Shown piece after piece: positions 39,894 through 48,976 of a stretch of DNA of 64,000 nt (positions are counted from its first letter, which is position 1; every line of letters starts with the position of its first letter). A program made the position numbers and the translations under genes. A model generated the notes under the pieces. It was not told the DNA's origin, did no database searches, and saw nothing but the letters and a program-made list of their open reading frames with translations. Origin of the DNA: an uncultured Clostridia bacterium (GTDB lineage: Bacteria > Bacillota > Clostridia > Saccharofermentanales > Saccharofermentanaceae); contig CAMYXF010000001.1 of assembly GCA_947303185.1 (NCBI GenBank), positions 1 to 64,000 of the forward strand. The letters are read 5' to 3'.

Positions 39894-40982
39894 TTAAGTC
39901 GCTGCAACAGTGGTTGCTGCGGTATCAACTGCAGATTCAGTTGCAACAGTTGCGGCAGCGCCTGTATCGGCAATGTATTCTCTGACGTCAGCTTCGTTAA
40001 GGATCTTGGCGGGAACAATATCAACAACGATGTATGCAATCTCGCCCTTCTTAACGGGAACGATCCTGAAACCGTAGTCACCCTTTACGTAGTATCTTGT
40101 ATCGCCGTTATACTCACCGAGCTTAATCAGCGCAAGATCCATCGCCTGAGTCATGTTAAGTTCAGGATAAAGTGTCTGGAATGTAGAAGACAAAAGCATC
40201 CATACGGGATTGATGTCCTCACCGTATTCGACGTAGAGTCTAATATAAGAGAGTTCACCGTCATTCTTTCTTGTAGCGCCTTCGATACCTGAATTGATCG
40301 TAGACTTGGAAGGTCCGGAAAAGAAATCAACATATGAGGGATTGCCTGTTACAGTTGCCTGATCGCCCAAAATGCTGGGTTCAACAGCAGGGTCAACATA
40401 AGGTACATTGCCGTAACGGAAATCAAGACCGCTTCCGAGAAGTGAATGTACGACCTCAGTATCGTTAAATCTTGCGTTGAACTCATCAAGGGTCATGCCC
40501 ATTGAAGGAGTAATTGCGTTAGGAACGATAAAGTAGATTGCTGCTACGATGATCGCAACGAAAACCAGCGCAATGCATGTGGGGATCATGGGATCCTGCT
40601 TGCACTTCTCAGCGAAAGGAAGAGCTCTGAACTTGGCGTTTGCTTCCCTTTCCTTAGCCTTTTTGGACATAGGCTTATTCTTTGAAGAAGATCCGGACTT
40701 TTTCGGCTTCTTCTCTTCTGTCTTTTCAGCCTTATCAGCCTTTTTAGGCTCTTCGGCTTCTTCAGCCTTATCGCCGTTGTCTTCTTCTGCAGGCTCTTCA
40801 GTCTTTACTTCATCGACAACTTCTTCAACAGCTTCGTCGATGACTTCTTCAACTGATTCGTCCTCAGCGGTTTCTTCAGAGACCTTTTCTTCGACTTCCT
40901 TGTCGATCTTTACCTTGATCTCTTCGTTGGGCTTTTTATTGTTCTGGGCAGGTTTCTTGCCCTTATTCTTAGATTTAGACAT
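39894..40982 (-). CDS. Predicted single-pass membrane protein with Lys/Glu-rich N-terminal region
   Basis: Starts MSKSKNKGKKPAQNN; acidic/lysine-rich stretch of about 100 aa; one TM helix (IALVFVAIIVAAIYFIVP); extracytoplasmic C-terminal domain. Confidence 0.65.
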   Translation of the reverse strand: MSKSKNKGKKPAQNNKKPNEEIKVKIDKEVEEKVSEETAEDESVEEVIDEAVEEVVDEVKTEEPAEEDNGDKAEEAEEPKKADKAEKTEEKKPKKSGSSSKNKPMSKKAKEREANAKFRALPFAEKCKQDPMIPTCIALVFVAIIVAAIYFIVPNAITPSMGMTLDEFNARFNDTEVVHSLLGSGLDFRYGNVPYVDPAVEPSILGDQATVTGNPSYVDFFSGPSKSTINSGIEGATRKNDGELSYIRLYVEYGEDINPVWMLLSSTFQTLYPELNMTQAMDLALIKLGEYNGDTRYYVKGDYGFRIVPVKKGEIAYIVVDIVPAKILNEADVREYIADTGAAATVATESAVDTAATTVAAT

Positions 40983-41113
40983 TTTCCAATCCTCCGGTTC
41001 AACCTGCATATTATAAAGTTAAAGTTACCCGTTGTAAAACCATTAACAAAGCAAGCCTTCTCAGAATCGTGTACAATAGAGCAGGTAGGAATTGTTTTAG
41101 GGGGATAAAACTT

Positions 41114-41818
41114 ATGTCTCATCTCATAATCTCGGGTGGGTCCAGAGGAATCGGACGAGCATGTGTCGAACTGTTCTCTGAGAATGGTTTTAAGGTCACG
41201 TCATTAAGCCGTACAGGAACTCCTGACAATGCAGTTGAAGGTGTTTTATACCTGCAGTGCGACGTCAAAGATCCTGAATCCGTCAAAAATGCCGTTGATA
41301 AAGCTATTGAAGAAAACGGTCCCGTTGACGTGTTGATTTCAAATGCCGGAATCTCTGTTTCCGGACTTGCACAGGACTTCAAGTACCAGGACTACAGAGA
41401 CGTAATGGATACGAATTTCGGCGGTCTGTTTAACCTTGCAAGTGCAGTAATTCCTTTCATGGTAAGACAAGGCAAAGGCGTTATTCTTGCTACCTCTTCC
41501 ATGTGGGGTCAGACAGGCGCATCATGCGAGGCTTTATACTCAGCAAGCAAAGGCGCCGTCGATTCTTACATCAAGGCTCTTGCCAAAGAATTGGGACCTT
41601 CCGGAATCAGAGTTAATGCTGTCTCACCCGGTGCGGTCGATACTGACATGATGAGCTGTTTCGATGACGACACCAAAAAGGTCATCTGCGACGACACACC
41701 GCTCGGCAAGTTGGGATCACCAAAAGAAATTGCTGAAGTTATGTATTTTCTTCAGTCCGAAAAGGCTTCATTCATCACAGGACAGATAATCGGCGCAAAC
41801 GGCGGTTACCTGATCTGA
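41114..41818 (+). CDS. SDR family oxidoreductase; possible EF-P 5-aminopentanone reductase (YmfI-like)
   Basis: GGSRGIGRA, NAGIS, SSMWGQTGASCEALYSASKGAVDSYIKALAKELGPSGIRVNAVSPGAVDT. Confidence 0.8.
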   Translation: MSHLIISGGSRGIGRACVELFSENGFKVTSLSRTGTPDNAVEGVLYLQCDVKDPESVKNAVDKAIEENGPVDVLISNAGISVSGLAQDFKYQDYRDVMDTNFGGLFNLASAVIPFMVRQGKGVILATSSMWGQTGASCEALYSASKGAVDSYIKALAKELGPSGIRVNAVSPGAVDTDMMSCFDDDTKKVICDDTPLGKLGSPKEIAEVMYFLQSEKASFITGQIIGANGGYLI

Positions 41819-41904
41819 TTTGAATTGTCAAATTCAATCATTTAGAATATTTGAGTTGTGTCTTTTACTGACATGAATACTATGCCTCAGAAAGGAGAGG
41901 ACTT

Positions 41905-43272
41905 ATGGCCACAAACAACTATTCAAAGATCACACCTGAGATCGTGCGTCTTGCGGAGATCTGCCAGTCTAACGCCATAGATCCGAAGCTCTACACCAAA
42001 TATGATGTCAAGCGCGGCCTCAGAGACATTAACGGTAAGGGCGTATTAACCGGATTAACAAAGATTTCCGAAGTTAACGCAACCAAGGAAGTAGACGGAA
42101 AGACTGTTCCCGCACCCGGCGAATTATACTATCGCGGAATCAACGTAAAAGAGATGATCAAGGGGCAGCCTGAAGATATGCACTGCGGTTTTGAAGAGAC
42201 CACATATCTTCTTCTGTTCGGCAAGCTTCCGAACGAACAGGAATTAAGGGATTTTAGGATTCTTCTTGCGGAATCAAGATCAAAGATGCCGAAGAATTTC
42301 TTCAGAGACGTAATCATGCAGAAGCCTTCTTCTGACCTGATGAACAATATCCAGAGAGGTGTTCTTAACCTCTACGCTTACGATACCCAGGCTGCGGATA
42401 TCTCCATCCCGAATGTCTTAAGACAGTCATTGGAACTCATATCCATCTTCCCCAGCCTTGCTGTACACAGCTACAACGCAATGCGTTACTATCTCGACCG
42501 TGATTCTCTCGTAGTTCACAGACCGAGACCTGATCTTTCAACTGCAGAGAACTTCCTCTACATGTTAAGAGCAGACAATAAGTTCACACCGCTCGAAGCA
42601 AAGATCCTCGACGTATCTCTCATGCTCCACGCTGAGCACGGCGGCGGTAACAACTCAACATTCACAACTCACGTTGTTACAAGTTCCGGCACGGATACAT
42701 ACGCTTCCGTTGTCGCTGCATTGAGTTCTTTAAAGGGTCCCAAGCACGGCGGTGCAAACATCATGGTAGTCAAGATGTTCAAGGAACTCGAGAGAAGCAT
42801 TTCCGACTGGGAAGACGACGATGAGATCCTCGCATACCTTGAGAGGATCCTCCACAAGGATGCATTCGACCGTTCAGGCGTCATCTATGGTATGGGACAT
42901 GCGATCTACTCCATCTCAGATCCGAGAGCACAGATCTTCAAGCGTTACGTTAAGGACCTCTCCGCTGAGAAGGGCCGCACAAAGGAATTCGAGTTCTATG
43001 AAAGAGTCGAAAAGCTCTCCGCAGAACTTATCGCAGCAGAGCGCAAGATCTATAAGGGCGTATCCGCAAACATCGACTTTTACAGCGGATTCGTTTATTC
43101 AATGCTCGGCATTCCTATGGAGCTCTACACTCCCCTGTTTGCCATCGCAAGAATTTCCGGTTGGTCGGCACACAGGATCGAAGAGCTCAACGGCAAGGGC
43201 AAGATCATCCGTCCTGCTTACAAGAGCGTTCAGCCTAAGGTCAAATATCACCAGATCGGCGACCGCAGTTAA
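41905..43272 (+). CDS. Citrate synthase (citrate/2-methylcitrate synthase family)
   Basis: LHAEHGGGNNSTFTTHVVTSSGTDTYASVVAALSSLKGPKHGGAN, GVIYGMGHAIYSISDPRA, SANIDFYSGFVYSMLGIP. Confidence 0.93.
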   Translation: MATNNYSKITPEIVRLAEICQSNAIDPKLYTKYDVKRGLRDINGKGVLTGLTKISEVNATKEVDGKTVPAPGELYYRGINVKEMIKGQPEDMHCGFEETTYLLLFGKLPNEQELRDFRILLAESRSKMPKNFFRDVIMQKPSSDLMNNIQRGVLNLYAYDTQAADISIPNVLRQSLELISIFPSLAVHSYNAMRYYLDRDSLVVHRPRPDLSTAENFLYMLRADNKFTPLEAKILDVSLMLHAEHGGGNNSTFTTHVVTSSGTDTYASVVAALSSLKGPKHGGANIMVVKMFKELERSISDWEDDDEILAYLERILHKDAFDRSGVIYGMGHAIYSISDPRAQIFKRYVKDLSAEKGRTKEFEFYERVEKLSAELIAAERKIYKGVSANIDFYSGFVYSMLGIPMELYTPLFAIARISGWSAHRIEELNGKGKIIRPAYKSVQPKVKYHQIGDRS

Positions 43273-43295
43273 TCTGAAAAAACAATTTGAAATTA

Positions 43296-43324
43296 GGGGC
43301 TGTCTCAAAAACGAGATAGCCTCT
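43296..43324 (+). terminator. Rho-independent terminator after citrate synthase
   Basis: AGGGGCTGTCTC-AAAAAC-GAGATAGCCTCT. Confidence 0.7.
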
Positions 43325-43387
43325 ATTTATTTGATTTGAATTGAAATCGTGCTCTCCTGATTCTTGCAATTTTTTGAAGACTAAAAA

Positions 43388-43497
43388 TCATGCAAACAGT
43401 CACAGTACACCCTGACAATTACTGTGATTATTTGATGTCTGTAAAAAGAAATCACACAAAAAGTCATAGTACACCCTGACATTTACTGTGATTTTTC
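43388..43497. repeat. Direct repeat pair I (about 46 bp units, 64 bp offset), each with a dyad
   Basis: Unit 1 43388-43433 and unit 2 43452-43497: ATCAnnCAAAnAGTCAnAGTACACCCTGACAnTTACTGTGATTnTT. CACAGTA...TACTGTG dyad in unit 1; one mismatch in unit 2. Confidence 0.85.
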
Positions 43498-43573
43498 TAT
43501 ATGAGAGTACGATGCCACGACAAAAACCACATCATATAGAGACAACGCGTTTATAACTGTTCAGTCTCTGTTT

Positions 43574-43678
43574 TTCAGTTCAGATTTCAGTTACTAACAG
43601 AAAATCAAACTGAATATTCGTCATGTTCGTACTATGTTCAGTTCAAAATTCAGTTGTTAACAGAAAACTAAACTGATT
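43574..43678. repeat. Direct repeat pair II (about 42 bp units, 63 bp offset), each with a dyad
   Basis: Unit A 43574-43615 TTCAGTTCAGATTTCAGTTACTAACAGAAAATCAAACTGAAT; unit B 43637-43678 TTCAGTTCAAAATTCAGTTGTTAACAGAAAACTAAACTGATT. TTCAGTT...AACTGAA dyad. Confidence 0.85.
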
Positions 43679-43723
43679 TTTCTCGTATTTGATCAGGGCA
43701 CTTTTGAATTTACTCAAATAATC

Positions 43724-43751
43724 AAGGGCTGCCTCGTTTGAGACAGCCCTT
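43724..43751. terminator. Terminator hairpin
   Basis: AAGGGCTGCCTC-GTTT-GAGACAGCCCTT. Confidence 0.7.
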
Positions 43752-43787
43752 ATTGGTGTGCTTTATATGGATGAAGCGACCCGGCGA

Positions 43788-44051
43788 TTAAGCCTTATCG
43801 TCTTCTTCAACCTTTCCGAAAAGGTTAAGTCTGAAGAGCATTGCTTCGTCATCAGGATCAGAGCAGGAAATCTTTGCGTTGCATACGATACCGCCCTCGA
43901 TAAGCTTCATGATACCAGTCATCTGGCTGAGCTTGCTCTTAAGATTGAAACGGTCACCTTCGTCTGTAAGAAGAATTACGTTTCCCTTGCACTCATCAAG
44001 TGCCTTCATAAGTGTTGCTACGTCAATGTTGTCTAATACAAATGCTTTCAT
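43788..44051 (-). CDS. Small protein (87 aa), possibly HPr-like fold
   Basis: Good SD (AGGAGGTATT); GDRFNLKSKLSQMTGIMKLIEGG is loosely like HPr-family sequences. Fold call is a guess. Confidence 0.6.
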   Translation of the reverse strand: MKAFVLDNIDVATLMKALDECKGNVILLTDEGDRFNLKSKLSQMTGIMKLIEGGIVCNAKISCSDPDDEAMLFRLNLFGKVEEDDKA

Positions 44052-44179
44052 ATTCTAATACCTCCTAGAGTATTTTTTTGTCCTTTTAACTTATCCCCAA
44101 GGCTTTTCCCTTGGACAGCCTAATGGTACACTTTCTCACTTTCTCAAACAATGGATTTGTTAAACAACTTGCATAATAC

Positions 44180-44222
44180 AAAGGCCTTGTTTTTGTGCAT
44201 ATTGCACATAACAAGACCTTAA
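44180..44222 (-). terminator. Long hairpin downstream of lysA
   Basis: AAGG-TCTTGTT...GTGCA-ATA-TGCAC...AACAAGGCCTT dyad. Confidence 0.55.
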
Positions 44223-44287
44223 AAACAATCAATCTGACAAATATGCAATTTCCCGTAAACGCATTGAATAAGCGCTTTTTACGGAAA

Positions 44288-45562
44288 TTACTCGCTGATA
44301 AGCTTTTTCGCGTACTCTGTGTTATCGAGAGTAGCAAAGTAATCGTTAAGAGTCTGTGCTCTTCTGATCTCCTGGACGGATCCGTCCTCCTTGAGAAGGA
44401 GTTCAGAACACCAGAGTCTGCCGTTATAGTTGTAACCCATGGCAAATCCGTGAGCACCGGCATCGTGGATTGCAAGATAATCGCCCATGTCGATTTTCGG
44501 AAGCATTCTGTCTACGGCAAACTTATCGTTATTCTCGCAAAGGCTGCCGGTTACATCGTACTTGAAATCGCAGGGTTCGTTTTCCTTGCCGAGAACGGTA
44601 ATATGGTGATAAGCACCGTAGATTGCAGGTCTCATGAGGTTTGATGCACATGCGTCTACGCCGATATATTCCTTATAAATGTGCTTCTCATGAACAGCCT
44701 TGGTAACGAGCATACCGTAGGGAGCGAGCATGAATCTTCCCATCTCTGTATAGATAGCAATATCACCCATGCCTGCAGGAACAAGAACGCGCTCAAACTG
44801 CTTTCTTACGCCCTCGCCGATCACCATGATGTCATTCTCGGAATCTTCAGGTCTGTAGCCGATACCTACACCGCCTGAGAGATTTACGAATGAGAATTCG
44901 ATGCCGACCTTCTGAGCGATCTCGACTACAAGCTCGAAAAGCTGTCCTGCGAGTGTCGGATAGTACTCATTAGTAACCGTGTTGCTTGCAAGGAATGCGT
45001 GGATACCGAACTTCTTTACGCCGTGAGCCTTAAGCTGTGTATAAGCTTCAATGAGCTGGTCCTTTGTCATTCCGTACTTGGAATCACCCGGGTTATCCAT
45101 GATGCCGTTGCTGAGCTTAAAAACTCCGCCCGGATTATATCTGCAGCTCATGGTCTCAGGGAACTGGGGACCTAAGATCTGCTCAAGGAAAGGAATGTGT
45201 GTAATGTCATCGAGATTGATGATGCCGCCCAGATTAGCGCAGAGTGCGTATTCTCTTGCAGGTGTATCGTTTGAAGAGAACATGATCGGGCCGCCGACTG
45301 CGTCAGCAAGAACAAGTTCTGCCTCGGATGAGCAGTCAAAACCAAATCCGTAGTCGTTGATGATGTCCAGAATATAAGGGTTGGGTGTTGCTTTTACGGC
45401 AAAGAACTCGTTAAAACCCTTATTCCAGGAGAAAGCTTCCTTTACGCGCTTGCAGTTCTCGCGGATGCCCTTCTCGTCATAGATATAAAACGGTGTGTGA
45501 TGTGTCTTAGCGATCTCTTCGATCTGGCTCTTAGTAACAAAAGGCTTCTTTTCCATAGTCAT
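44288..45562 (-). CDS. lysA: Diaminopimelate decarboxylase
   Basis: PLP fold type III: FFAVKATPNPYIL, GFDCSSEAELVLA, SGGVGIGYRPE, EMGRFMLAPYG, DAGAHGFAMGYNYNGR. Confidence 0.85.
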   Translation of the reverse strand: MTMEKKPFVTKSQIEEIAKTHHTPFYIYDEKGIRENCKRVKEAFSWNKGFNEFFAVKATPNPYILDIINDYGFGFDCSSEAELVLADAVGGPIMFSSNDTPAREYALCANLGGIINLDDITHIPFLEQILGPQFPETMSCRYNPGGVFKLSNGIMDNPGDSKYGMTKDQLIEAYTQLKAHGVKKFGIHAFLASNTVTNEYYPTLAGQLFELVVEIAQKVGIEFSFVNLSGGVGIGYRPEDSENDIMVIGEGVRKQFERVLVPAGMGDIAIYTEMGRFMLAPYGMLVTKAVHEKHIYKEYIGVDACASNLMRPAIYGAYHHITVLGKENEPCDFKYDVTGSLCENNDKFAVDRMLPKIDMGDYLAIHDAGAHGFAMGYNYNGRLWCSELLLKEDGSVQEIRRAQTLNDYFATLDNTEYAKKLISE

Positions 45563-45686
45563 ACCCTCTAAAAAAACATATGAGGTAAGGTAACATTTTA
45601 TTAGGCGAAAAACAAGATATTTGTGCTATATTTACCCTGGAAGAAGGGTTTTCTTCACCAACAAACATTTTATGGAGGTTTTTGAT

Positions 45687-45944
45687 ATGGATAACAGCAA
45701 TATTCCTGAAGAGTATCGTCCGATATCTATGTGGGGTTATTTCGGATATGAGATCCTGTTCTCTATCCCGATCGTAGGCTTTATCTGCCTTATCGTTTTC
45801 GCAATCGGTGCAAAGAACGTAAACAAGAAGAATTTCGCAAGATCTTACTTTTGCTACACCATCATCGTATGCTTAATCGCAATCGTAATCTTCGCCATCA
45901 TGATGGCTACAGGCGCAGCTACCGCACTTTCAGAGACATTTTAA
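45687..45944 (+). CDS. Small two-TM membrane protein (85 aa)
   Basis: TATGGAGG SD; MDNSNIPEEYRPISMWGYFGYEILFSIPIVGFICLIVFAIGAKN. Confidence 0.75.
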   Translation: MDNSNIPEEYRPISMWGYFGYEILFSIPIVGFICLIVFAIGAKNVNKKNFARSYFCYTIIVCLIAIVIFAIMMATGAATALSETF

Positions 45945-45963
45945 GTAAGGAAAGACGCTTGTA

Positions 45964-47832
45964 TCAGACGGTCTCTTCAATAACCGTCTCAATCGCGACA
46001 GGATCTTCGTCGTTATCAAAATTGCCCGTGATTCCGTAACCGGTATTCGGCACCATCTTTGAATAGACGATATCTGCAGCAAGTATCAGCAGAAGGGTCA
46101 ATGCCAATGGCAGTAAGACCCTTCTGTTTATTTTACGGATCATATTATCAAGAAGGGGCGCGAGCACGTAGATAAACGCAAGCGCGCATATTCCGAATAC
46201 GAAAAGTCCCTCTGCGCAGACCCTTCCGTTCAGATTGAGGAAATAACCGTCATAATTCCACCACTGTGCGCCAAAGAGTTCTTCCAAAGCCCAGCCGGTA
46301 AAATACTCGACCGTACCGCAGAGCGTGACCGCAGATACGAAGAAAACAAACGGTCTTTTGCGCACTCTTGTCAAAAGGGTCAGGACGATAAGTCCTCCGA
46401 CGCCGTAGATCGGGAGCCAGGGGCCGTGAAGAACGCCGCGGTTGATGAGTTTTCCCTTCATGAGGAAGTAATACAGAAGTTCCCACATCCATCCGAAGTT
46501 CGAGAAGATAAAGAACATAATTACAAGAGACAGTACTGAATAATGTCTCAGGTAATGGATGTTCTCGAGTGAAGGGATCTTACGTGTCTCAGGAATCGGA
46601 GACAATCTTGAAGGATATGACATGCCTTCTGCTTCACTCGCATAAGCCTGCATCTTCATCTTCATGGACTCACGGTTCTCATATTCGATCTCATCCTTGC
46701 TGTTCCAGAGAACAATACCAAGGTTCTTTGCAAAGAACTTCTCGTGGGGAGTATCGATGCCGTCAAGTTCAACAGCAGGCTTATTGAGGGTCTCGATAAC
46801 GTCGGAATACTTCTCTTTCAGCAATTTATCATCTGCTGTGGCAAAGAGATACTCATCGTTAAGGATCTCGGTTCCGGGGATCTTTTTGGCTTTGGCTTCC
46901 TGTCTGACCTTCGTGTAGAACTCGGTGTAGCAGCATACAAAGTAAGGGTTTGCGTAAAGAATATTGGAAATTCCCAAAGTAAAGAATCCGAGTACATACC
47001 AGCCCATAAGACTCATGAAAAGCGAGAAGACCTTCATCTTATTGCCCTTCATCATTCTCCATGACAGCTGCAAAGCCTCAACAGGCCTTACGTCAGGGTT
47101 CTCCGCAATGATATAAGGCACGAGTACCAGGCCGCAATGAATAACCGGGAAAAGACCTACGCTCATGATTCCGAAGATCTCAAGCAAAGTCTTAAGAGCC
47201 ATTACCATTGAGGCTCTTGTCCATCTCTTAACTCTTATAAGGAAAAGGTATCTTGAGAACGGCACCTTTTTATATACACGGCCTTCAAGGAAGATCCTTC
47301 GGGTCGCGGCAACAAACACGTTACGCACATAGATCCAGGTAAAGCCGGCAAACATAAGCATAAAAAACGCTATGATAAACTGGGCGATACTTTCAGAGCC
47401 GGCAAACTGTACTGTTACAGAATAGATGTTGGAGAAGATGGTATCTTCGACAACGTAGTTGATGACCTGGTTTAAGATGCCTCTCGTTCTGCCGAACATC
47501 TCATTGACCTTTTCATTCTCAAAGCTTTTGTTGTACAAAGCTTCTTCAACGCCGTTATAAATTGAGTCGGCATCCTGGTCGATCGTAACGTAAGCGTTCT
47601 CAATCCGCTTTATGTTCTGGACTCCTGTGAATTCATAAACGGCTTCTATGGAGTCGGCAATTACCTGTCTTCTTACACCGATGAGATTATCAGACGTAAG
47701 GAATTCCGACTGCATTATCAGCGCCAAAAGGCATGCAGCAACATACATCAGATAATGATGCTTGAAATTCTTTTTTGCTTCCCGCTTGAGTTCTTTACGC
47801 GAGAACCCGAATTTTCCGCTGCCTGGCTCCAG
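45964..47832 (-). CDS. DUF975-like plus CmpB-type (putative ABC-transporter type IV) fusion membrane protein
   Basis: N-terminal FSRKELKREAKKNFKHHYLMYVAACLLALIM and C-terminal LHGPWLPIYGVGGLIVLTLL...CGTVEYFTGWALEELFGAQWWNYDGYFLNLNGRVC. Frame stays open upstream of the ATG at 47748; candidate CTG start at 47832. Confidence 0.75.
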   Translation of the reverse strand: MEPGSGKFGFSRKELKREAKKNFKHHYLMYVAACLLALIMQSEFLTSDNLIGVRRQVIADSIEAVYEFTGVQNIKRIENAYVTIDQDADSIYNGVEEALYNKSFENEKVNEMFGRTRGILNQVINYVVEDTIFSNIYSVTVQFAGSESIAQFIIAFFMLMFAGFTWIYVRNVFVAATRRIFLEGRVYKKVPFSRYLFLIRVKRWTRASMVMALKTLLEIFGIMSVGLFPVIHCGLVLVPYIIAENPDVRPVEALQLSWRMMKGNKMKVFSLFMSLMGWYVLGFFTLGISNILYANPYFVCCYTEFYTKVRQEAKAKKIPGTEILNDEYLFATADDKLLKEKYSDVIETLNKPAVELDGIDTPHEKFFAKNLGIVLWNSKDEIEYENRESMKMKMQAYASEAEGMSYPSRLSPIPETRKIPSLENIHYLRHYSVLSLVIMFFIFSNFGWMWELLYYFLMKGKLINRGVLHGPWLPIYGVGGLIVLTLLTRVRKRPFVFFVSAVTLCGTVEYFTGWALEELFGAQWWNYDGYFLNLNGRVCAEGLFVFGICALAFIYVLAPLLDNMIRKINRRVLLPLALTLLLILAADIVYSKMVPNTGYGITGNFDNDEDPVAIETVIEETV

Positions 47833-47869
47833 TGTAATCCACCCCCGTCTCGGTTTATTCTAACAAAAA

Positions 47870-47900
47870 AACTGCGCAAATCTCAATCGTTTGCGCAGTT
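47870..47900 (-). terminator. Rho-independent terminator after the SDR gene
   Basis: AACTGCGCAAACGATTGAGATTTGCGCAGTTTTTTTG on the minus strand. Confidence 0.8.
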
Positions 47901-47940
47901 CTACTAATTATTTTAATTATTTATTTGTGCTTAAAGCGGA

Positions 47941-48714
47941 TTACATGCAGGTATAACCGCCGTCAACAGGGAGGTTAACGCCTGTTACATATGTTGTAGC
48001 GGGAGAAGAAAGGAAGCAGATAGCTGTATCAAGCTCACCGTCATTGCCGTATCTCTCAAGAGGGATCATTGTTCTTGCATTAGCCTGGAAGAAATCTGAA
48101 TCCAATGTTTCCTTTGTAAGAGGGCTGTAGAAATAGCCGGGGCAGATAGAGTTAACTGTGATGCCGTACTTACCCCACTCAGAAGCAAGAGCTCTTGTAA
48201 GGTTAACAACGCCGCCCTTAGCTGCGTGATAAGGTGAGCAAGGAGCAACCTTGTTTCCTACGAGACCATACATGGAAGAGATGTTGATGACTCTGCCGAA
48301 CTTTGCAGGGATCATTGCCTTCTTAGCAACTGCTCTTGCAAGTCTGAAAGTACCGAAGAGGTCGATGTCGATCTCATTCATGAACTGCTCGTCTGTGATG
48401 TCTTCTGCAGGAGCAACAGCGCCTGTGCCTGCGTTGTTGACGAGGATGTCGATTCTGCCCATCTTAGCGAGGATCTCATCGACTGCAGCGTCAACTGCTG
48501 CTGTATCTGTAATATCAAGCTTAACTGCGAGTGTCTTTACGCCGTATGTCTTCTCAAGATCAGCGCAAACCTCGTCAAGCAGATTCTGGCGGCGAGCGAT
48601 GGCTACGATATTGCAGCCCTGATTTGCAAGAGCCTTTGCCATCTGAACACCAAGACCTGTGGAGCAACCTGTGATAACTGCTACTCTACCTGTAAAATCG
48701 AAAATGTTAGCCAT
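47941..48714 (-). CDS. SDR family oxidoreductase (3-oxoacyl-ACP reductase or gluconate 5-dehydrogenase-like)
   Basis: ITGCSTGLGVQMAKAL, NNAGTGA, SPYHAAKGGVVNLTRALASEWGKYGITVNSICPGYF. Confidence 0.88.
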   Translation of the reverse strand: MANIFDFTGRVAVITGCSTGLGVQMAKALANQGCNIVAIARRQNLLDEVCADLEKTYGVKTLAVKLDITDTAAVDAAVDEILAKMGRIDILVNNAGTGAVAPAEDITDEQFMNEIDIDLFGTFRLARAVAKKAMIPAKFGRVINISSMYGLVGNKVAPCSPYHAAKGGVVNLTRALASEWGKYGITVNSICPGYFYSPLTKETLDSDFFQANARTMIPLERYGNDGELDTAICFLSSPATTYVTGVNLPVDGGYTCM

Positions 48715-48976
48715 AACTATTCCACCTTTTCTATTATTTTGGGCCGGAGCTTTCTAACTCCACAGAAATTATACATAAGCCATATCGGTTCATTAAATCA
48801 AAACTGTTTGCTTTTTCGAGCATTTTCGACCATTCCTGTGTCGTTTCCATTAACTTTTAATCTCGTTTGCAAATAAACCCCCGATAATGATTTTCAATTC
48901 ACCATCCGGAGGGCGAACTGTCTGCAAAATGGTATAATGGCGTTACTCAATAAAAATTTACAGGAGGATCATCATC

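Noticed and set aside
43388-43678. CRISPR array
   Set aside because: Only two copies of each of two different units, with imperfect repeats and no cas genes in the window.
45565-45690. Lysine riboswitch for lysA
   Set aside because: The lysA upstream region is short and lacks any recognisable L-box features.
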